Source of the DNA: Entonaema liquescens
Lineage: Eukaryota; Ascomycota; Sordariomycetes; Xylariales; Xylariaceae
DNA: 64,000 nt
Assembly (NCBI GenBank): GCA_902805475.1
Contig: CADCSX010000012.1
Coordinates: 1,116,001 to 1,180,000, forward strand
Direction of reading: 5' to 3'
Shown here: positions 24,508-36,233 of the stretch, piece after piece
How positions within the stretch are numbered: the first letter of the stretch is position 1
Layout: every line of letters begins with the position of its first letter
Program-made: the position numbers and the translations under genes
Notes under the pieces: model-generated
Database searches by the model: none
What the model was told of the DNA's origin: nothing
What the model saw: the letters and a program-made list of their open reading frames with translations, nothing else

Positions 24508-24955
24508 TATTTTTAGGTTATAAAAGAGTAGGCGGTATAAATTGACGATAAATAATAGTGAGTTAAGTTCTGGGGTAGAGTAGAAGCTGGGTAAAGGTTT
24601 AACTAGGAAATATCTAAGTAAAAGTACCAAGTGTAGCTCGGTGTCACTGATAACAAATTTTAGCGACTTGAATCGTTGCGTTCAGTTCATTAATCTAGCA
24701 CCATCTGATTGGCCCCGCCTTGCATATTGGCGGTCAACCTGCTAAATTTCAGCGCATTCAGGGACCATGCAGAAGGCTGTACGCCCCAAATGACGCCGTA
24801 ACCTGCACCCGGAATTTAATAAGCCGGAACATGCCGCGTCTAAAACAGGTCAAACGTCAACTTCCAACGAGCTTCGCTTCAGCCCTTTGAGCTCAAGCCT
24901 CATACTACTTCACCATTCAACCATTAAGCATTCTCACAAGACGCCCGACATCACG
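24508..24955. other. Divergent promoter region, RRP17 and BIG1
   Basis: About 450 bp of shared upstream sequence with no gene. A GC-richer patch (24705-24860) lies in its middle. Confidence 0.55.
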
Positions 24956-25945
24956 ATGCGTCTCCTTCAGACTGCCGCAACGCTAGCGGCGTGCTGCGCT
25001 TCTGCGCACGCTTTCTCCGACTCGTCCCCTATCGTTATGTTCTCAAGTGCTAGGTATGTAACACGCCTCTCATCATCTCGTCTCCTTCATCTCGCATACA
25101 TGATGATGATGTAGCTAATCGCGTATGCCAACTAGCCTGGATGTGCCAGCCAACCAAGGACTAATACAGTCAAACGCGGATGCCCTCGCGACTCTCAAAA
25201 CCCTTCTCAAGAGCTGTCCAACCGACCGATACCTTATCGTCTCGCAACCAAATCTCAACAGGGCCAACCTGGTCGGCGACGCAGTACCAAATCTCCTTCG
25301 CTACAATGATAAAGCTCAGAGTCGCTACTTACTGCCGGAGGTAATTGGCGAGTTAAACACGGACGACATCGCGGCATTCGTCAGGAAATCTTGTGAGGGA
25401 AGAACAGAACTGTTCATCGACCAACTCACCCTGGCTCCTCTACGATCCCTTAACGATGCTGACACGTTATTGGACAACGGTAAATATAATTGTTTTAGTC
25501 TTTGCGAGGGTATGGTACTGACGGGATGCAGATGATGAACTCGGTATGGTGCTCGAGCAGTTTGACAGGGACGGTTCTTACACGGTTATCTACGCCGGTG
25601 CTCCGCGAAAGGAGGCTCCCCAGACGTACACGGCCACGTTCCAAGACGGCGTGCCCGCAGAATTAAAGAGAGACGTACACTCTCCTCAGCGAAGGGCTCT
25701 CAATAATAGTGACAACCGACCTCTATTCGAGAAGTACCAGTACTTCTCCACAGGTCAGTCCTAGCTTATCCCTTGCAGATGAAGGTTCCTATACTAACAA
25801 ACATGCAGGCATCTTCACGGCCCTCATCGCCCTAGTCATCCTCCTATCGATCCTATACGGCGGTATTGCCGCAGTTGCCAGCCTCGAAGTTCCCTACGGC
25901 GCATTCGACAAGGAGATGGGGCCTGCCGCGCAGAAGAAGCAGTAG
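24956..25945 (+). CDS. BIG1: ER membrane protein Big1 (beta-1,6-glucan synthesis / V-ATPase assembly)
   Basis: Exons 24956-25053, 25136-25479, 25532-25753 and 25809-25945 join to 266 aa. Big1 is an ER type I membrane protein needed for beta-1,6-glucan and is related to the Voa1/Ac45 V-ATPase assembly factors. Visible features are a signal peptide (LLQTAATLAACCASAHAFSD), the conserved SSPIVMFSSAR start of the luminal domain, a luminal body, and one C-terminal membrane helix (IFTALIALVILLSILYGG) followed by SLEVPYGAFDKEMGP. The membrane segment plus that short tail is typical of the family. All three introns are short (52-82 nt). Confidence 0.88.
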
Positions 25946-26418
25946 ATGGAAGACGACAGAGTAGCAAAGCAGTCCGGTCAGAAGACATATCAAGACTGCG
26001 TGTAATTTGAGCAGTGTGTACGGATTACTATTGGGTTATCGGAGTCTAGGTAACGGGTAGCATCGTTCAAGAAAGTCGAGTGAGACTTCACCAAGAAAGC
26101 AAGGCATACATCCACATCATTTATCGAAACGATTGGAGACTGTAGTAGTGTAGATATAGGTATATGCGACTGGAATTGACCGCGGCTTTTTTCTTTCCTT
26201 TTCCCATCCTTCTCGCACGTTACGTTATGCGCTTCCCTCTCCGCCGTGTCTAGGTATGTAGCAACTACAATAGGCCTCATGCAGTTTTCTTGCGCCTCAG
26301 CTCAACTCCTGAACGCCTGCCCATGTCTTAATGCTCGTAGTGGTTTAAAGTGTGAATAGCTGCATAATCCAGCGTCCATCCACTCGCCACCTTCTCGTCC
26401 TGACGAATGCCGCCATCT
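25946..26418. other. Convergent 3' region between BIG1 and TRM112
   Basis: This holds both 3' UTRs; no gene is supported. Confidence 0.6.
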
Positions 26419-26926
26419 CTACACCAGGTGGCTCGGCAGGAGAAAGTTAGCGATACCCTCGCGCACGGCGTACTCGTGGCCGCAGTTGGCGCACACAAGC
26501 TTGCCCTCCATGATCTGCGTCTCCATGAGCAAGCTATGCAGGTCCTTTAGTTTCTTCTCGTCGCCCTGTAGTTCCTCTACCGACGGCGCCTGGGGCGGTA
26601 GGGCTGGGAAGCCAAGCTAAGAAAATTTTTAGTTTTTGGAATTCAATAACCTCTTACTCATTTCGATTGCTCATAAAAGTCTAATATATAGTAAAGTGAA
26701 GAAGGGAGAGAGAGAGAGAGAGAAATAAAAAATAACATACTTCGGCGGCCGTGGTAGATAACGCCGTCCAGTCGATGCGGGGCAGTAAATTGAGTAGAAG
26801 TTGAGCGTTCACCTCGATGTCGTCCTGCACCAGCTCTGCGTCTTTGGGATGAAGGGGATACGAATTCGAGGAACTCTTGCACGCCTTGACCGCGCAGGTC
26901 AGGAAATTCAAACTGAGGACCTTCAT
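26419..26926 (-). CDS. TRM112: Multifunctional methyltransferase activator Trm112
   Basis: Exons (minus) 26926-26741 and 26616-26419 join to 127 aa, as expected. Trm112 is the small zinc-binding partner that activates several methyltransferases acting on tRNA (Trm9, Trm11), rRNA (Bud23) and release factor (Mtq2). The N-terminus MKVLSLNFLTCAVKACK carries the first zinc-site Cys pair. The C-terminal half has LVCANCGHEYAVREGIANFLLPSHLV with the second Cys pair and the conserved NFLLP end. The 124-nt intron contains an (AG)n tract that reads as a (CT)n pyrimidine tract in the transcript. Confidence 0.95.
26705..26723 (-). repeat. (CT)n microsatellite in the TRM112 intron
   Basis: An (AG)9-type run on the plus strand lies near the 5' end of the only TRM112 intron. 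Length polymorphism is likely. Confidence 0.85.
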
Positions 26927-27172
26927 CTCGGAGTGAGAGAAATCGAATCAAGGTTATGAAAACTGGTCAAATTTTTCTAGAAGTTCCTAAAAGTCTAGAA
27001 ATTTGCCCGGCGCAAATAAAATTTAACGGTTTTTTTTTATATACAGGTCACACGTGATGGAGACGACAACAACAAGATCTAACACAACAATCACAATTAA
27101 ACGGTACAAGAGATCACTTCGGTCAGATATGCCATATATTTTATTTGAAAAAGAGTATAAAAATCCACACGT

Positions 27173-28238
27173 CTAAGCCATCGTCTTCTCGTAAGCAATG
27201 TTGTCCCGGCTGTTTCTCCTCTTTGCGTAACGAAGATAGAGGCAGAACGCAGCGACAAGAACACCGAAAAGAAGAGCCTTCTCGTAAACGGACCATTCGG
27301 CAGAGGAGACTTCAGCAGGCTCGTCAACAACGGGTATTTCCTGTTCGGTGGAGTGTCCCGAGGCCCATTCGGATTCTCCTTGATTACCTGGAACCGGGTG
27401 GTAGACGCATCAGTAAGAAAACGGACGGAGGCAGGCGGGACGAGTACGGTGTGGTGTGGGACTTGTGTGTGCATGTTTATAGCTCAACGTGGATACCTTC
27501 AGGCGGCACCTCGAGCTCTCCGCTCTTGGCAATCTTGACTTCCTTCTCCGGCTTGTCGCCGGGCTTAGTCTTGACGTTCTCAATCTTCTTGACAATGTCC
27601 ATTCCCTCCAAGACCTCACCGAATACAACGTGTCGGCCATCCAACCACCTAGTTTTCTGTTAGTTTATCATAGTTCTTTTCAAGTAAAAATCATCAAAAC
27701 AGGATGCCTTACGAGGTGATAACGGTGGTGATGAAGAACTGAGATCCGTTGGTGTCCTTGCCAGCGTTCGCCATGGAGAGGAGACCCTCCTTGGAGTGCT
27801 TTAGCTTGAAGTTCTCGTCGGGGAACTTCTCACCGTAGACTACAGACACGAATGGTTAGCACATTCTAATTATTTATTTAATTTAACCAATGCCATTGAT
27901 AGATACTTACTCGACTTGCCACCAGTGCCATCACCCTTGGTGAAGTCACCTCCCTGGATCATGAACTGCTTGATAACTCGGTGGAAAGTAGATCCCTCGT
28001 AACCGAAGCCCTTCTCACCAGTAGCAAGAGCTCGGAAGTTCTCGGCGGTCTTGGGGACGGTCTTGCCGTAAAGACCCATGACAATTCGGCCCAGAGGTTC
28101 ATCTCCGTGAGTGATATCGAAGTAGACCTTGTGGGTAATCTTAGGTCCCTTGGTGGCGGCAGCCGTCTGGGAGAAGCAGATAACGCTTAGGCCCACCAGC
28201 AGCAGGGCGCTGGCGAGAAGTCGGCGGAGGTTGAACAT
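27173..28238 (-). CDS. CYPB: ER cyclophilin B (peptidyl-prolyl isomerase) with C-terminal membrane anchor
   Basis: Exons (minus) 28238-27911, 27839-27713, 27648-27497 and 27387-27173 join to 273 aa. It isomerises X-Pro bonds of secretory proteins in the ER. A signal sequence (LLASALLLVGLSVICFSQ) precedes a complete cyclophilin domain with FHRVIKQFMIQGGDFTKGDG, MANAGKDTNGSQFFITT and WLDGRHVVFGEV, so the catalytic Arg and the cyclosporin-pocket residues are present. After the domain, an acidic linker leads to a membrane helix (ALLFGVLVAAFCLYLRYA) and a basic tail ending AYEKTMA. Yeast Cpr5 and animal cyclophilin B lack this anchor. The start at 28238 (MFNLRRLL) is preferred over 28259 because it gives a standard signal peptide. 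It is head-to-head with SWS2. Confidence 0.92.
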
Positions 28239-28722
28239 GGTGAATATATAAACTGCCAAGACCAGTCAGGCAGATGAGAAGAAATCAATTGAGGTGTTGC
28301 TGGTGGTAAATGCCCCGGGGAGAAGTGGCACTATTTCAAGGACGAGAAATAGGAAGAAGGATTGGAAAGGACACAGCTCAATAAAAAGGCGACGTTTCAG
28401 TGCTAGAGCTTATCGTAACGTCTAGACCCCTGAACCACCGAAACGGAAGACCCTAAAGGCCAACAGCCTACGGCGGCTGGGCGGTTGAATGCGGGGGTCC
28501 ACAGAGGTACCTAATGCTAAAGAACAATTTTAGTTACAGTTGGAATCTTATCAGCTTATCAAGTACCTAGTTTCTCAAATTCACGATTAGCTAATGACCA
28601 CTGCCGACCATCTAAACCAATTAAGCGCAATTGATAGAAAGCCTCTCGTGTTGTCCATCACAAACCTGGAGAGGGAATATCGCAAGCATATTTAATAGAG
28701 TTCCTTGCTAACTTCGCCCAAG
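28239..28722. other. Divergent promoter region, cyclophilin B and SWS2
   Basis: About 480 bp with no gene. The two genes share this upstream sequence. Confidence 0.55.
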
Positions 28723-29233
28723 ATGGTGAGTTCTCCGAAGTTATTTTACTCTTCGCCGTAGAGTAAAGCCGCTAACTAAACCCCAGGCGATCATAATGGG
28801 AGTAAGCTTCAACGATAAGAAACTCGTCAGGGTAAGTCTCCCGGCCGACTTCACCCACCATCCCACAGCGCAGAACGAAGCAGTTCTAATAACAAGGAAC
28901 TACACAGAAAGCCCTTGAGAGTTTCTACGGCCTAGGCCCGCAACTTGCGGCGCGCATCATGGCCAAGTACACAATCCATCCTCTGGCCCGACTCGCTACA
29001 GTTCCCCGAAGACAGTCACAGCCCTGACGGCTGAATTGTCAACCATGACGATAGAAAACGACGCCAGGAGGATAGTCCAGGACAACATTAAGCGGTTGCG
29101 AGATATGGGCACCATCAGAGGAAGGAGACACGCTATGGGTCTGCCGGTGCGCGGACAACGGACGAGGACCCAGATCGAGACGGCCAAGAAGCTCAATACG
29201 CTCGAGAGAGGAGGAACATACTCCAAGATCTAA
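28723..29233 (+). CDS. SWS2: Mitochondrial small-subunit ribosomal protein uS13m (frame break)
   Basis: Exons are 28723-28725 (ATG only), 28787-28831 and 28908-29233. The protein belongs to the S13 family of the mitochondrial ribosome head (contacts tRNA and the subunit bridge). The sequence reads MAIIMGVSFNDKKLVRKALE, FYGLGPQLAARIMAKYTIHP, then after a frame change KTVTALTAELSTMTIEND and the helix-hairpin region RGRRHAMGLPVRGQRTRTQ. The frame changes at the C run 29004-29007 (TTCCCCGAAG): one more C would make the exon continuous and give about 124 aa, the usual size. As written, translation stops soon after 29010. If intron 1 is not used, an in-frame Met at 28796 could start. Confidence 0.85.
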
Positions 29234-29644
29234 AAGGAAAACAAATCTTGTTCTTAGAAGGACTTCGCATCGTAGCTACGGGGACAAAATGCGTTATAGA
29301 ATATTAACCTCCTTAGAGATGCCAGGGAAAGGCGTTAGAGAGGTTTGCGACGCATTTTTCAGCTGCCTTCTAGCAGGGTCCGTTCCGATACATAAGTCTA
29401 GGGGTATTGTTCTCTTGTACATTTAAATGTAAATATCACATTTCAAGAGGAATATGAATCTCCTTGCGAGCGTCATATATGAGTCGACGATTTCGATATC
29501 TAACTTCATGATCCTGTTTAAGCCATATTGTGAAATTATATAATTGGCCAGGCAATAGTCATAAATAATAAGGACAAATGATAGTTAACCAAGGACGTAG
29601 TAAAATCAGAGGTTATATACGCTATTAAGACGTTACTGTTTTAC
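29234..29644. other. Convergent 3' region between SWS2 and dipeptidase
   Basis: AT-rich 3' UTR sequence; nothing else is seen. Confidence 0.6.
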
Positions 29645-31182
29645 TTAAAACAAGCGCGACAAATCATCTTCTAGTACTGGCTCTCCTGCTGCTTGCAATT
29701 CTGCAGCTGCCTTTTCAACATCACCCCAGACACGTAGTATATTTCCGCCTACTACCTTGCTGGCGTCTTCGTCCGAAACTCCTCGCCGGAGCAACTCTGC
29801 AACAAGATCCGGGTATTTGGATACGTCGGCCAGGCCCTCAGGAGTAGACGAGATGCCATCAAAGTCACTTCCCAAACCGACATGGTCGTACCCTATCAGA
29901 TCGCCAATATAGGTGATATGACTAACCACTTGAGAAAGGGTGCTATTATCAGGGTAGAACTCAGGGACACCGTTCTCAGCACCCTTGTCGACACAGCTGA
30001 TGAAATCAGGTGAAAAGTTTACTATGAGAGTTAGCAACAAGTTGAGTTGTATGTCTTATTGGGAGTGATACATACCCATGACAATCGAATTCTTCTCCTT
30101 CACGAGATGAAGTACATCATCCGGAACGTTACGAGGGTGTGGGCAGATCGCATAGGCGGAACTATGGCTAAACATGACGGGAGCTTTGCTACCTGCCCAC
30201 TCCTTGCTGCCACCGAGAACATCTCTCATTGTGTCTGCACTGACATGAGATAGATCGACTAACATGCCGATACGGTTCATCTCGTTGATCAGCTGTCTGC
30301 CCTTGGGCGAGACACCGTTCCATACCGGGGGAGCTTTGCGGAAGGGGTTTTCCCAGAGAGCTGCATCGGCGAATATGTTTCCGCAGTTATGCGTCAACGT
30401 AGCATAGCGAACTCCCAAAGCATAGAAGCGGCGTAAGTTGGCAACTGAGTTACCGATTTGATGGAGGCCTTCAATCCCCAGAGGCGAGATGAATTTGCCC
30501 TTCTTCCAAGCTGCTACCGCGGGTTTGGAATTTACTGGAATACCAGAGAAGTCCTTCGGGTAAGCATCCTGGAGCCGAGTCATCAGATCGATTTGCTGTA
30601 GGGTCAGTTGGACACCTAATTATTGTTATTAGCTATAGAAGTTGGCGGCCAAAAGTTGAACACTGACTAGGGGCATAGTTCTCATCCGAGTAGTCTGTGC
30701 CGTTCGCAGGGCACGGCGTGAAAACACTCCAGAAAGCACCACCATTTTGTCCTTTCCTCAACCTGGGCAGGTCGACATGCATTGGGAGACCACCCTCTTC
30801 AAACGGCTTGCTGAAGCTCTCATTATAGATATGATTATTATACGCAGCACGGATGAAGATAGCTAAGTCGTTGTGTCCATCTTGGAAGTTATTAGTTACT
30901 TGTATTTAGTAATTAAAGTATGGAATTCAATCTACCTATCAAGGGAGTTTTCGAAAGGATCTTCTGAACCCTCTGTTCAATAGACTTCGGGCGGAAGTGA
31001 GAAGCCGCTCCTGAACACGGAGAGCTCGGGTGGAGCAATGCGTATAAGATTAACCCGATAAAGAATATTGAGGCGATTCTCGCATTTGGCTTCTTTGAGC
31101 GCAAAGATCGAGAACGGATAGGAGTCGCGCTCTCGAGGTCAGCGGTAGCTTTCTCTTTCATGTTGTGCAATGGGCTCTTCAT
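29645..31182 (-). CDS. Membrane-anchored dipeptidase (peptidase family M19)
   Basis: Exons (minus) 31182-30936, 30880-30668, 30615-30076 and 30021-29645 join to 458 aa. M19 renal-type dipeptidases are di-zinc enzymes that hydrolyse dipeptides. An N-terminal membrane anchor (ARIASIFFIGLILYALL) follows a basic cytoplasmic stretch, so the enzyme should face a luminal or extracellular space. Metal-site motifs are in order: DGHNDLA (His and Asp, about residue 83), GIEGLHQIGNSVANLRRFYALG (bridging Glu), VDLSHVSADTM (His), FSHSSAYAICPHPRNVPDD (His) and GLGSDFDG (Asp). Four exons with 52-55 nt introns are all in phase. Homologues in fungi occur both as housekeeping genes and in sulphur-bearing toxin clusters; no biosynthetic cluster surrounds this one. 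Confidence 0.92.
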
Positions 31183-32663
31183 TGGCCCCCTTTTACGTTC
31201 ATGTGATAGGGAAAGATTGAAAAGGTTGGGGATGTTGATAAATCATAACGAGCACATACAAAACATAGTTACGTGATAAGTTATTAGTTGATAGCTTACC
31301 AAGCTAATTGGAGGTGCCATATCTTGGTTCTACTATGTAATCTAATCGGAGCTATACTATTACAGTACAGTCTAATACATACATAACAATACCTAAGGTA
31401 CTTATGTAACCAGTGTTATGTAACATAACCTATGCATGTTTATCCTCGTGGTTTCATAGATACCCTACGGAAGTCGGCAATTTGAGACAAGTTCGACAAT
31501 TTGCAACTCGGCACGGGGTTAAATATGTCAAAGAGTAGAAATAAGACCTAGTTAGTTTAGTTCTAATTAATAAATCATGAGAACAATTTGTTGTTCTATC
31601 AGCAGGTTAGGTATAATGTTTAGGATCTATATCATGCACCTCATCTATTAACCAAATGTAGATGTATGTTCCTGACCGCCTAATGCACGATGCCAAGTAT
31701 CCAAGTATACTTAATTACAGAGTACGAAGTTGTTAAATATATCGATCATCCAGAGGCCTCTCATGACCTTGGTTGCTTACGGGCCTCCGTAGGGCTCGAC
31801 AGGGCCGATGCCCGAAAAGATCAGATGAAACGAGTTGCTAACAAGGTCGTCTCTACTTGCTTTATGTACTTGCCTTTAGTGGCTTCAGCTAGCCCGATAA
31901 GGCACTTGAGCGACGCTGTAACTCGTCCGGTAGCCTATTTATTCTAGCCCACAACCCACAACATGGAACCCACAGACACTACCTAGGTACTAACATTTAT
32001 GTACCCAGCTCATAAGGGAATACGTAATACCTGACGCAGGTAGTACAAGTATAGCGCTCGCAGCAGGCACGCAGCAAAGCAAAAGCAAACAAAAAGGAAG
32101 GGGCCCCCCCGTTGCTCCAAAAAAAAGCCCCTTGAGGGGTCTGCAGGTCCAACCTTGAACCAATGAATTTTTGACCTTCACACGCTTTTCGTGTCCGAGC
32201 TTCATCTAAAGTGCTTTATTGGCGAGGAATTTGTTAAAAAGAGGCTGAGACAGAATTAGATGGAGCCATTCTGCATTCTGTGTCTTGTCGCCCATTCTTT
32301 CTGTACATTTCGCATCTGATCTTGTTGCTTTGTAGCACATCAACAGGAAGCAAGCACATAGCATCGCATCCCTCTTCATTCTTCTCCTCATTTTCTTCTG
32401 TAATAGTGACACGACTTCCCGTTTTGTGATACCCGCCGCCGAATCTCTCGATAATCTAAACTTTCTTCGCCACCCCGGCCGTCTTTGATTCTTTACCTGC
32501 CTCCCTTGTTACAACTGGCTCGGGATCGCAATAGCTAGCTAACTCTACATTTGCGCCTTACTACTACGTCCCTCGCCCTCGAAGTCACCCGATTCAAGTC
32601 AGTTTTGGTACCTCCGACGCAAATACGATAAAATAGGTATTTTTGGAGGACTGCGTCATCACC
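31183..32663. other. Intergenic region, dipeptidase promoter to RhoGAP
   Basis: No gene is supported. Sequence near 32096-32145 has short G/C and A runs. The 32330-32660 part is pyrimidine-rich, as expected for the leader of the RhoGAP gene. Confidence 0.55.
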
Positions 32664-35425
32664 ATGCCAGGGTTCGCGGATTCTTTCTGGTCGACAGACT
32701 ATGCCGCAGGTGAGCGCGCAATAGCCTATCCAACTTACACCTCGTATCAAAACTAACTATTCCTAAGGCCTGGGCGTTCTGTTCACCAAGCTCCAGCAAG
32801 GAGTTCAGGAAAACAAGCAAGTCTTGACGATCGCTCGAATGCGAGCTGAAGCCGAAGAGGTTTACGGCCAGCGACTTGGAGAGATTGCGCCTGCGGCCGA
32901 CAAGGTTACTGGTGGCTTCTCGCGTGACGATGGCGCAAGTGTGCGAAAAGTACGAACCGCATCTTTCTTTGTATTCTACGGAAAGACCCCAGCTAACATG
33001 TGTTTCCTCGTGTCTAGGCCTACGATGGTGTCCGAACCGAGATGGAGGACGCCTCAAAGAACCATAAGAAGATAGCTCAGAGTATTCGAGATCTGGTTGT
33101 AAATCCGTTTGCGCGATGGTGCGACGCCCACGAATCTCGCATTCAAGATTCTCAGGATGACTTGCAGGCTCGTATAAAAGCCCATGATCGCCAAGCTGAG
33201 GCGGTCAAGAAGTTACGAAGCAACTATTTTAATAAGTGCCGTCTGGTTGAAGACATCGAGGAGGAAAATAAGCTTGCTTTCCAAGATCCAGAAACAAGTC
33301 CCAAGCAGAATCAGAACATACCTGAGATCAAAGTATCACCTAATGAAAAGGAGCAAGAGGAAGATGAGGAGATATATGAGATCGGCGATGAAACATACCA
33401 GACGGAGCAGGTCAAGAAGATTCTGTCTCACATGTTAAACACTATAAAAATGGGCGAGACGAAAGTACCTATCCTGGGAACATATCTCAACACGTCATCC
33501 GGTTCCGATATAGTCGAGTATATGCAACGACATATGGGATCAAGCAGTGTCAGCTACGCCGAACGCATTGGACAAGATTTGGTGTCGAACGGCTTCCTCC
33601 GTTTGGTTGGTAACGTTGGAAATAACTTTGCGAACAGCTCGAAACTCTTCTACCAGTGGCGACCGAAGGCATTTCAACTAGCAGGAGTTCCGGAGAAGAA
33701 GGCGACATTTGGAAGGACGTTCTCCTTGCCTTCGAACCCCGAGAATGGGTCCGATTCTCCCGTCGTGGGCGCCGTCAGCGAATACTTGTCGGGCTGGAAT
33801 GTTCTTGGTAGCCAATATCCCAACGAGACTCCGCCGGAGCGCATGCGCCGAGAGGCCAGAGAGGCCGATGAGAAGTACAAGGCCGGTGTTCGGAAGCTTG
33901 ACGAAATGCGCTGCGAGCTAGAGGAAGCTATCTTCGTCCACCTAAGGTTCCTCGAGCGTTGCGAGCTAGATAGACTAAAAGCCATCAAGACGGTGATTCT
34001 CGATTTCTCGGGCACTATTGGAAATGTCATCCCGAGCTTACAGTCTACAGTGGACCGCATGGTTCTATACCAGGAGACAGTTCAGCCCATAGGAGACTTG
34101 CGGTATCTATTGGAGAATTACAGGACAGGTCGCTTTGCACCCCGGGTTGTCACGTATGAAAACTACTATAACAAGGTTGATGAGGAGACATTCGGTGTGG
34201 ATCTAGAGGCTAGGGCCAGGGCGGATAAGAAGCGCGTCCCTATTATTATCACGACGCTACTAACGTACTTGGATAATCACTACCCGGATCTCGAAGGAGA
34301 CGAAGCAAGACGAGGGGTCTGGCTTACGGAAGTCCAGCTCCCGCAAGTCCATAAGTTGCGAAACAAGGTCAATAATGGCAAACCGTTTACCGCCGACGAG
34401 CTCTCAGAATTCGACGTTTCCACCGTTGCGCATCTACTGAAACTATACCTCTTGGAACTCCCAGGTATGTCTTCTCTCTTAATGCAAAATAGATACACAG
34501 CGAGACTAACAAAACACACCCAGATTCACTAGTGTCCTCTCATGTATACGAGATCATTAGGACTATTTACCAAACGCCGACATCAGAGACTACTGACGAG
34601 GCACGTGTTGCTGTTTTGCAGCAGACTCTCTCACAGTTACGACTTACGAATATCGCTACACTTGACGCATGTATGAACCATTTTACGAGACTAATAGACC
34701 TAACGTCGGCGGACGAGCAATACGTACAGGAACTTGCAACATCCCTAGCCCCTTGCATCTTGCGGCCACGAACTGAGACCTCATTAACAATGGAGGAGAA
34801 ACACGCATACCGCTTGGTCCGCGATTTGTTTGCACACAAAGACGCCATCTTCAGCGAGCTGAAGCGTATGTCGAGCCTCACACACTCGGGGTCGGTTAAC
34901 AATAACCGGCCTCGAGCTATCAGCACAGATGAGAGCAATAGGAGAGCCCACATGGAAGAGAGGCAACGGGCTTTGCTCGAGAAGGCGGGCCCACGCGGAC
35001 GCGCTACCAGTCCAGCTCCAGGACCCCGCCATCGACGTGACAGAAGCACGGGTGGACCCGAAACCCGATTTCCCATTGCCAGTCCCACAGCGGCCAACGA
35101 GCGCCAGCGGAGTAGCCTTGGTAGCCTCGGAACCGTGAAGAGGTCCAGTCTGGAGGTTCCCGATGGAACAGCACCGCCGGCGCCGGCGGAGGTAAACGGA
35201 GGCGCTAATGGAGACTCTCCCAAGGCGGAAAACGAGCACATCGTCTCTAAGCGAGACAGCCTCAACCGAAGCAGTGCTAGGTTCGTCGGTGGCCGCAGGG
35301 TCACAACCTCTTCAGCGGCAGGATCCGGAAGCACGCCCTCTACCCCCGTTAGCAAGGCGGCGGATAGCGGAACCCCAATCCACGACCGCGGCGTACAACT
35401 CGTCGACGCACCGATGGATGACTAG
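32664..35425 (+). CDS. RGD2: F-BAR / DEP / RhoGAP protein, Rgd2-like
   Basis: Exons 32664-32709, 32768-32949, 33018-34464 and 34524-35425 join to 858 aa. Such proteins bind curved plasma membrane and down-regulate Rho-type GTPases (Cdc42/Rho5 in yeast) during polarity and wall stress. The N-terminal F-BAR starts MPGFADSFWSTDYAAGLGVL. A DEP-like segment follows inside the F-BAR region (YMQRHMGSSSVSYAERIGQD to KLFYQWRPKAF). The RhoGAP domain runs from FGVDLEARARADKK (about 467) through LRNKVNNGK and VAHLLKLYLLELPDSLV. The C-terminus is a disordered Ser/Pro/Arg-rich tail. Where canonical GAPs have G-[IV]-[FY]-R-x-S-G, this has GVWLTEV, so the arginine finger is absent; orthologues may share this. 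Confidence 0.88.
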
Positions 35426-36233
35426 TAACGCGTGGACTACCCGCAGGCTCGGGATTACATGAGCTAGTACCAGATACCACAAGTTAATATTGACATGTAT
35501 CTTGTCTAGTCAGCAGCTATTTTTTCTAGTATTAAAGAAGAGTATACTCCTCCCTCCGATTAGGGAGAAAGGGGGTTGAGGATGGACGAGTGGACTTATC
35601 GGCGGAGCCGCTTAGCCTGTATACGCATAATGTAAAATGACCCTATACGCACGTATAAGATTGTCGTTCCTGTCGTTGTGATGTTGTACCACGTATCACA
35701 CTCCCAACCCCTACGACATAAGGCTTGACTAAGATAGTTTAATCTAACTGTCAGCCTAACATTCCTGACACTTTTCCAAGTCAAATTTTTATGTTGCCTT
35801 CTGGTTTTCCCAATTATTATAGCGCGTTTATTTTTTTTCTGCTGAGAATAAAAAAATCTGGAGGGTGGGCAGGCGAAGCAAGCAAGCAAGCTAGCAGGCA
35901 AAAAGGGCATGGGGCTTGTGTTATGTTGGCTTGTTCTCATGCGTTTTGTACGTTGATCATGACATACCTACGTAGTTGAGTTGAATTGAAATCTTAAGAT
36001 GATTACCTATTTATATTTACATGATTTAATTTATCCCCGTCTAATTGTAGATTAAAGGAGGTAAAGGGTAAAAGGTCTAAATCATAAGTCTTTCGAGTTA
36101 TATTGTATCAAATCTCTAGATCGTAGCAATGCTCGTGATGATATTTCGTCTATATATACCTAGCTCGTACAAATGTCTAATTTACTATTCATACTGCTTG
36201 CTTGGTACTTATGCATTACATTCCCTCCCATCT
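35426..36233. other. Convergent 3' region between RhoGAP and APL5
   Basis: AT-rich 3' UTR-type sequence with GCAAGCAAGC repeats near 35875-35900; no gene is supported. Confidence 0.6.

Noticed and set aside
29004..29010. Programmed ribosomal frameshifting in SWS2
   Set aside because: No known slippery-site context, and four other genes show similar breaks, which fits sequence error better.
29645..31182. Dipeptidase as part of a secondary-metabolite cluster
   Set aside because: Neighbours are ribosomal, cyclophilin and RhoGAP housekeeping genes; no synthase, P450 or cluster transcription factor is nearby.
31690..31947. 85-codon plus frame
   Set aside because: An isolated frame in AT-rich DNA with mixed composition and no homology I can recognise.
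34567..35355. 262-codon minus-strand open frame
   Set aside because: It is antisense to the disordered tail of the RhoGAP gene, whose frame shows family conservation; no domain is visible on the minus strand.
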